The notes below the pieces were generated by a model. The model searched no databases, had not been told where the DNA came from, and was given only the letters and a program-made list of their open reading frames with translations. This document shows, one piece after another, positions 13,667 to 16,827 of a stretch of DNA of 16,827 bases. Position numbers and translations under genes: made by a program. The stretch comes from an uncultured Actinomycetes bacterium. Its GTDB lineage: Bacteria > Actinomycetota > Thermoleophilia > Miltoncostaeales > Miltoncostaeaceae. The DNA is taken from assembly GCA_903866425.1 (NCBI GenBank), contig CAIPNN010000132.1:1-16827 (forward strand), written 5' to 3'. Positions within the stretch are counted from its first letter, which is position 1, and the number at the start of each line of letters is the position of its first letter.

Positions 13667-14347
13667 ATGGAACGGATCATTGGTGACGACGCTGTCGCAG
13701 CTGCACATGCTGCGGCCCGGCATATCGCAACCGCACTGCGGGCAGCACTCGCCGCCCGTGAGCGTGCCTCGCTTGCCGTCTCGGGGGGCACAAGCCCGTG
13801 GATCATGCTGGCCGAACTGGGCAACGACGATCTCGACTGGTCGCGGGTGGACATCCTGCAGGTGGATGAGCGAATGGCCACCGACGGCGACGACCTGCGC
13901 AACCTCACCCACCTCATGCGATCGCTGGCCGGTACACGGGCCATGGCGGCACGCGTGCACGCCATGCCGTGCGGCGGTGGCGACGCCGATGCTGCGGCTG
14001 CTGCATACGTTCCCGTGGTCGAGGCGCTCGGTGGGCCCATTGACGTGGTGCACCTGGGCCTCGGTGACGACGGCCATACGGCGTCACTTGCGCCGGGCGA
14101 TCCGGTGCTCGACGTCACCGACACCGCAGTGGCAGCCACGGCGCACCCCTTCAACGGCACACGCCGTGTGACCCTCACCTACCCCACCCTCAACACGGCG
14201 CGCGCGATCGTCTGGCTGCTGACGGGGGCGGGAAAGGTGCCGATGGTGCACCGGCTTGAGGCTGGCGACCCAACCATTCCCGCGGGCCGGGTGGAACAGG
14301 CCCGGGCGATCCTTGTGATGGACCGCGCCGCAGCAGGCGGCGTCTAG
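13667..14347 (+). CDS. pgl: 6-phosphogluconolactonase
   Basis: A 226-aa cytosolic protein of the GlcN6P isomerase/6-phosphogluconolactonase fold that hydrolyses the product of Zwf. Motifs seen are VSGGTSP (38-44), DILQVDERM (62-70), the HLGLGDDGHTASLAPG signature (129-144) with the catalytic His137, and RRVTLTYPTLNTA (166-178). Length is typical. It is divergent from gnd with a 71-bp shared control region, so all oxidative pentose-phosphate steps are encoded within about 4 kb. Its TAG shares CTAG (14344-14347) with the stop of the convergent 74-aa gene. Confidence 0.92.
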   Translation: MERIIGDDAVAAAHAAARHIATALRAALAARERASLAVSGGTSPWIMLAELGNDDLDWSRVDILQVDERMATDGDDLRNLTHLMRSLAGTRAMAARVHAMPCGGGDADAAAAAYVPVVEALGGPIDVVHLGLGDDGHTASLAPGDPVLDVTDTAVAATAHPFNGTRRVTLTYPTLNTARAIVWLLTGAGKVPMVHRLEAGDPTIPAGRVEQARAILVMDRAAAGGV

Positions 14348-14568
14348 GCCGCAGCGCCCGCCGGTGGCCACGGCTGCACCGCCGAGGCCAGTACCCGCTC
14401 GCGGCGACCGCTCTCACGGGTGCACACCACCGCGTGATTGCCGTCGAGGCCCACGAGGGTGCCGAAGTGCCAGGAGCCGCGGGACGACCAACGCACCGTC
14501 TCACCGGGCACCAGATCGGGGTAGGCCATGCTCAGTTGTGCCTGCGCGGCGAGTGGGCGGTTGCTCAC
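14344..14568 (-). CDS. Small hypothetical protein, possible beta-barrel
   Basis: A 74-aa protein that I do not recognise. The core GETVRWSSRGSWHFGTLVGLDG (22-43) followed by NHAVVCTRESGRRERVLASAVQPW (44-67) alternates short strands with turns and looks like an SH3/Tudor/KOW-type small barrel; that is a guess from the pattern only. The start GTG 14568 has GGAGA 5 nt upstream; ATG 14529 (residue 14) is an alternative just before the predicted barrel. It converges on pgl with a shared CTAG stop and diverges from hup. Confidence 0.55.
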   Translation of the reverse strand: MSNRPLAAQAQLSMAYPDLVPGETVRWSSRGSWHFGTLVGLDGNHAVVCTRESGRRERVLASAVQPWPPAGAAA

Positions 14569-14652
14569 GGGATCTCCGGGTCAGTTGGTCCGACTGCTGA
14601 TTCGCCGGAGCAACATGCCGACCCTGCCCATTTGCTGGGGGAGAATGGCTGG

Positions 14653-14658
14653 TAGGGT
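14653..14658 (+). promoter_or_regulatory. Predicted extended -10 promoter of the HU gene
   Basis: TAGGGT preceded by TGG (extended -10), with TTGCTG at 14632-14637 as a weak -35 and a 15-bp spacer. It implies a leader of about 55 nt before ATG 14720. Confidence 0.4.
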
Positions 14659-14663
14659 CGAAT

Positions 14664-14694
14664 GGAAGTTCCCGGACGGGGAACCACGACTTCC
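14664..14694 (+). promoter_or_regulatory. Nested inverted repeats in the HU leader
   Basis: An outer pair GGAAGT (14664-14669) with ACTTCC (14689-14694), and an inner pair GTTCCC (14668-14673) with GGGAAC (14679-14684) around a 5-nt loop. The pairs share two bases, so they can form as alternatives or almost stacked. They lie between the predicted start point and the ribosome binding site AAGGGG (14707-14712), where they could affect mRNA stability, translation or protein binding. Confidence 0.35.
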
Positions 14695-14719
14695 CTCACT
14701 GACGACAAGGGGTTACCGC

Positions 14720-15121
14720 ATGAACAAGAGCGAGTTCGCGAAGGCACTGGCAGCACGTGCCGATCTGACCGGCGTGCAGGCACAGAAGGTCACTGAGGAG
14801 TTTCTCGGCCTTCTCACCGAGTCGATCGCCAAGGGCGACCGCATTGCATTCCTGGGCTTCGGCACTTTCTCCACCGCCAAGCGCGCCGCTCGCACGGGTG
14901 TGAACCCGCGCAACCCCGGCCAGAAGGTGAAGATCCCGGCCCGCACGGTCGTGAAGTTCACCGCAGGTGCACCGCTCAAGGCTGCCGCCAACACCGGCAA
15001 GGTTGCCAAGAAGGCTGCGCCCGCTGCCAAGAAGGCTGCCCCGGCTGCCAAGAAGCCGGCTGCCAAGAAGCCCGCAGCCCGCAAGCCCGCCGCCAAGAAG
15101 CCGGCTGCAAAGAAGAAGTAG
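14720..15121 (+). CDS. hup: HU family nucleoid protein with Lys/Ala/Pro-rich C-terminal tail
   Basis: A 133-aa protein. Residues 1-90 are a complete HU domain: MNKSEFAKALAARADL, the conserved FLGFGTF (44-50), the beta-arm tip GVNPRNPGQKV (60-70) with the DNA-intercalating proline, and the closing KFTAGAPLKAA. Residues 94-133 are a tail of repeated KKAAPA and KKPAA units, like eukaryotic histone H1 and the mycobacterial HupB and Streptomyces HupS tails. It would compact and protect DNA; the tail usually adds affinity and is a target of lysine acetylation in mycobacteria. ATG 14720 is chosen because AAGGGG lies 7 nt upstream and it is the family start; in-frame codons upstream (from 14528) give non-homologous sequence. 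Confidence 0.95.
   Translation: MNKSEFAKALAARADLTGVQAQKVTEEFLGLLTESIAKGDRIAFLGFGTFSTAKRAARTGVNPRNPGQKVKIPARTVVKFTAGAPLKAAANTGKVAKKAAPAAKKAAPAAKKPAAKKPAARKPAAKKPAAKKK
15001..15120 (+). repeat. Degenerate tandem repeat encoding the HU tail
   Basis: About 9 imperfect copies of a 12-18-bp unit of the GCTGCCAAGAAG type, coding AAKK/PAAKK. Third positions vary (gct/gcc, ccc/ccg), so the repeat is maintained at protein level more than at DNA level. Copy number is likely to differ between strains. Confidence 0.6.
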
Positions 15122-15138
15122 TCCCCACGTCGCGTGCC

Positions 15139-15170
15139 CCGGCGGGCAGGACCCAGGTCCTGCCCGCCGG
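15139..15170. terminator. Perfect 14-bp hairpin between convergent hup and the chelatase gene
   Basis: CCGGCGGGCAGGAC (15139-15152) is the exact reverse complement of 15157-15170, with loop CCAG. It sits 17 nt after the hup stop and 11 nt from the convergent stop at 15182, so it can serve both strands. It has no T-tract, which is common for actinobacterial terminators. It is the only strong intergenic hairpin in the window. Confidence 0.75.
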
Positions 15171-15181
15171 TGCGGCGCGCG

Positions 15182-15670
15182 CTATGCGGAGGCCGCGGCC
15201 TCCGCGCTGTCGGCGGTGCGCATCTGACAGCGGCCGGTTCCGGCACAGGCCTCGCACTCGGGCACCTCGCCACGCACGTGGGCCAGGCAGTACTCCACCC
15301 GGGCGCTCACCACGTCGGCCATCAGCGGGTGCACGCCGAATGGTGCAGCCACCAGGTACGACACACCGGGGTGCTTCGCCGCAGCCTCGTCGGCGAGCTC
15401 GGGGATGTCCTGGTTCCAGTGCTTGCCCGGCAGCAGGAAGTAGGGCTGGATGACCACGGTGGTGGCACCGCGCTCAACGCAGCGGTCGAACGCCGTGGCA
15501 ATGGAGGGCTCTGCCAACTCCATGTGCGCGGGCTCGACAATGTCGTGGTCGAGGCGCTCTGAGATCGCCGAGCGCGTGAGCTGCTCCAGCATCTCGTTGC
15601 TTTCCGCCCGGCGGCTTCCGTGGTCAACCACGATTACGCCGATGCGCTGGTCGTCGGGGTTCTGGCTCAT
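15182..15670 (-). CDS. CbiX-family sirohydrochlorin chelatase with C-terminal Cys cluster
   Basis: A 162-aa single-domain chelatase that would insert Co or Fe into sirohydrochlorin (cobalamin or siroheme synthesis). VIVVDHGSR (13-20) holds metal ligand His17, the segment VIQPYFLLPGKHWNQDIPEL (73-92) holds His84, and VAAPFGVHPLM (107-117) is the third conserved region. After the domain, residues 126-149 carry four cysteines: Cys128, Cys139, Cys142 and Cys148 (CEACAGTGRC). This could hold an Fe-S cluster or zinc, as reported for plant SirB (a [2Fe-2S] cluster), though the motif is not identical. No other cobalamin or siroheme gene is next to it. ATG 15670 follows a -10 motif by 6 nt with no ribosome binding site. 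Confidence 0.82.
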   Translation of the reverse strand: MSQNPDDQRIGVIVVDHGSRRAESNEMLEQLTRSAISERLDHDIVEPAHMELAEPSIATAFDRCVERGATTVVIQPYFLLPGKHWNQDIPELADEAAAKHPGVSYLVAAPFGVHPLMADVVSARVEYCLAHVRGEVPECEACAGTGRCQMRTADSAEAAASA

Positions 15671-15676
15671 GCCCTG

Positions 15677-15682
15677 ATGCTA
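15677..15682 (-). promoter_or_regulatory. Predicted -10 element for the chelatase gene (leaderless)
   Basis: TAGCAT on the minus strand, 6 nt before ATG 15670, inside the 19-nt gap after the methyltransferase gene. It would allow expression independent of the upstream operon and contains a CTAG site. Confidence 0.45.
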
Positions 15683-15689
15683 GATCGGG

Positions 15690-16406
15690 TCAGGCGTCCA
15701 GGGACGCCGAACCGTCAACGACCAGCATGTCGTTGCCCCCACGAATGAACTCGTAGGGCACCTGACGCACCTCACTGCCGTGCCCCACCCCCTCCAGATC
15801 GCGACGCAATTGGTCGAGATGCGGCCATGGCGCGGTGGTGGTGTCAACCAGCGGGAACATCCGCACCTCCCCACTGCATACCCGCGCAAGCTCGCGAACA
15901 CCTGCCAGATGCGCGGGGGCGTCGAAGTGATCCGGATAGACGAACAACAGGTGCGACGACAGCACCAGCGCAAACGCATCGTTCTCAAAGGGCAGCGCGG
16001 GCAAGGCGCCCACCACGTAGCGATCGGCATTGGCCCGGCGGTCTGCGTCAAAGGCGTCCACCGCACCGAGGCGGCGGGTCAGATGGTCATCCAGATCGGT
16101 GAAGAAGCCCCACGAGTAGGTCTCGGGGTTGCCGCGCACGTAGTCGTTCCCGAACACGGTGTCCCGGCGCGCACGAACCACGAGCGCGTCATGCGGCCCG
16201 CCGTACACCGGGTCGACCGCCGTCACATCGGCGCCGAGTGCCCGCGCACCATGCGCAAAGCCACTGGCGCCTGCGGGGCAGTCGAGCACCGGGCCCGCCA
16301 GCAGGTCGGCGTCGTGCAGATCGAACATGGCCACGTATTCGTCAAACGGGCGCGCGGTGACGATGATGTCGCCAAGCCCCCGGTACTGCGACGCATCCGA
16401 CCCCAT
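15690..16406 (-). CDS. Predicted class I SAM-dependent methyltransferase
   Basis: A 238-aa protein with a Rossmann-type methyltransferase pattern. Motif I is VLDCPAGASGFAHGARALG (40-58), a DxPxG variant of the usual DxGxG loop. The end of strand 2 is VTAVDP (61-66) with Asp65, and LPALPFENDAFALVLSSHLLF (135-155) corresponds to motifs III-IV. The C-terminal part (175-232) has alternating strands (VRMFPLVD, VRQVPYEFI, NDMLVVDG). The substrate is unknown. Its ATG overlaps the stop of the upstream ATPase gene by one base (TGATG), so the two are translated together. Confidence 0.68.
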   Translation of the reverse strand: MGSDASQYRGLGDIIVTARPFDEYVAMFDLHDADLLAGPVLDCPAGASGFAHGARALGADVTAVDPVYGGPHDALVVRARRDTVFGNDYVRGNPETYSWGFFTDLDDHLTRRLGAVDAFDADRRANADRYVVGALPALPFENDAFALVLSSHLLFVYPDHFDAPAHLAGVRELARVCSGEVRMFPLVDTTTAPWPHLDQLRRDLEGVGHGSEVRQVPYEFIRGGNDMLVVDGSASLDA

Positions 16407-16827
16407 CAGTGGCCGAGCGGCACGGTGGACGCTGTGCCGATACCCGAGTAGCGCTCCGGCACACAGGTGAGCACGATCACCTGACAGCGACGACCTGCCG
16501 ATGCGAGTGCGGCACCGATGCCCTCGAGGCGCCCAGAGTCGGAGTACCCCAAAGCATCGTCGATGATGACAGGGGCCCCGCCGGTGTCACCGTCGCTTGC
16601 AGGCGACACCAGGCTCGCGGCTGCCAGGCGACCGATCACCGAAAGCTGCTCGCGGGCGCCGCCCGAGAGCGCCTCGTAGGGAACAGTGACCCCATCGCGG
16701 GTGCGGCTGACCACCTGCAGGGTGGCGTGATCCACCTCCACCGTCGTTCCCGGGCCAAACACCAAGCGCGCAAGACGCTCTACCTCGCCACGGAACGGAG
16801 CCACGAACGCGCGGCGGGCGGCGTCAC
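16406..16827 (-). CDS. SMC/SbcC/RecN-like ATPase, C-terminal fragment
   Basis: The 3' end of an ATP-binding protein that continues beyond the window; the frame is open to the last base. The C-terminal half of an ABC-type ATPase head is visible: signature ALSGGAREQLSVIGRL, Walker B with D-loop GGAPVIIDDALGYSDSGRL, and a final strand QVIVLTCVPERYSGIG. The switch His normally found after that strand is not present (LTCVPERY). Walker A and any coiled coil lie outside. Such proteins act in DNA repair or chromosome handling; an assignment to SbcC, RecN or a YhaN-like group is not possible from this piece. It is coupled to the methyltransferase gene by TGATG. Confidence 0.72.
   Translation of the reverse strand, partial: DAARRAFVAPFRGEVERLARLVFGPGTTVEVDHATLQVVSRTRDGVTVPYEALSGGAREQLSVIGRLAAASLVSPASDGDTGGAPVIIDDALGYSDSGRLEGIGAALASAGRRCQVIVLTCVPERYSGIGTASTVPLGH

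Noticed and set aside
14528..14719. Longer N-terminus for HU
   Set aside because: HU proteins begin at MNKSEF, which has its own ribosome binding site. The upstream part covers the promoter and leader repeats.
1..16827. tRNA, rRNA, CRISPR array, insertion sequence, riboswitch
   Set aside because: I looked for cloverleaf arms, regular spaced repeats, transposase motifs and a TPP box and saw none. A TPP riboswitch, if any, would be upstream of the window.

Overview
The window is dense, high-G+C DNA, roughly two-thirds G+C by eye, with strong G/C preference at third codon positions. It looks like an actinobacterial chromosome, possibly a deep-branching lineage such as the Thermoleophilia; that placement is inference. 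Supporting traits are a strict-type polyphosphate glucokinase, the short (about 340 aa) 6-phosphogluconate dehydrogenase, an HU protein with a histone-H1-like Lys/Ala/Pro tail, and many apparently leaderless genes (TANNNT 6-8 nt before the start codon). I see no rRNA, tRNA, CRISPR array, insertion sequence or phage gene. Co-directional genes mostly overlap by 1-11 nt, and several convergent pairs overlap at their stop codons.

Layout. (1) 1-2500, plus strand: the 3' end of an ABC ATPase, its permease, an NMT1/THI5-like lipoprotein binding protein, and a Lin0512-family protein of unknown function, translationally coupled. This resembles a pyrimidine/thiamine-precursor importer. (2) 2505-3544: recO (minus) diverging from a glutaredoxin (plus). 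(3) 3541-6591, minus strand: a coupled operon of a divergent pyrimidine-nucleoside-phosphorylase-like protein, mutM and an Asn/Thr self-cleaving P1/DmpA/NylC-type hydrolase. (4) 6629-8026, plus: a secreted FlgD-Ig-like/PDZ/TPR protein, then about 200 bp holding a possible terminator and a 42-codon ORF with coding-like composition. (5) 8226-9651: a small membrane protein (minus) diverging from a DUF429 protein and a dodecin-like protein (plus). (6) 9648-14347: an oxidative pentose-phosphate cluster. On the minus strand gnd, zwf, ppgK and a DUF3891 gene are coupled; pgl diverges from gnd. PpgK makes glucose-6-phosphate from glucose, Zwf and Pgl take it to 6-phosphogluconate, and Gnd to ribulose-5-phosphate. 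(7) 14344-15121: a 74-aa unknown protein (minus) and HU (plus), followed by a perfect 14-bp hairpin. (8) 15182-16827, minus: a CbiX-type chelatase with a C-terminal cysteine cluster, and a methyltransferase coupled to the 3' end of an SMC/RecN-like ATPase that runs off the window.

No single large undescribed system stands out. The most notable signals are: the tetranucleotide CTAG occurs only seven times, always in a stop codon or a predicted -10 element; the recurrent leaderless promoter layout; active-site substitutions in Zwf (Lys to Tyr), the PyNP-like protein and the dodecin; and the Lin0512-transporter coupling.
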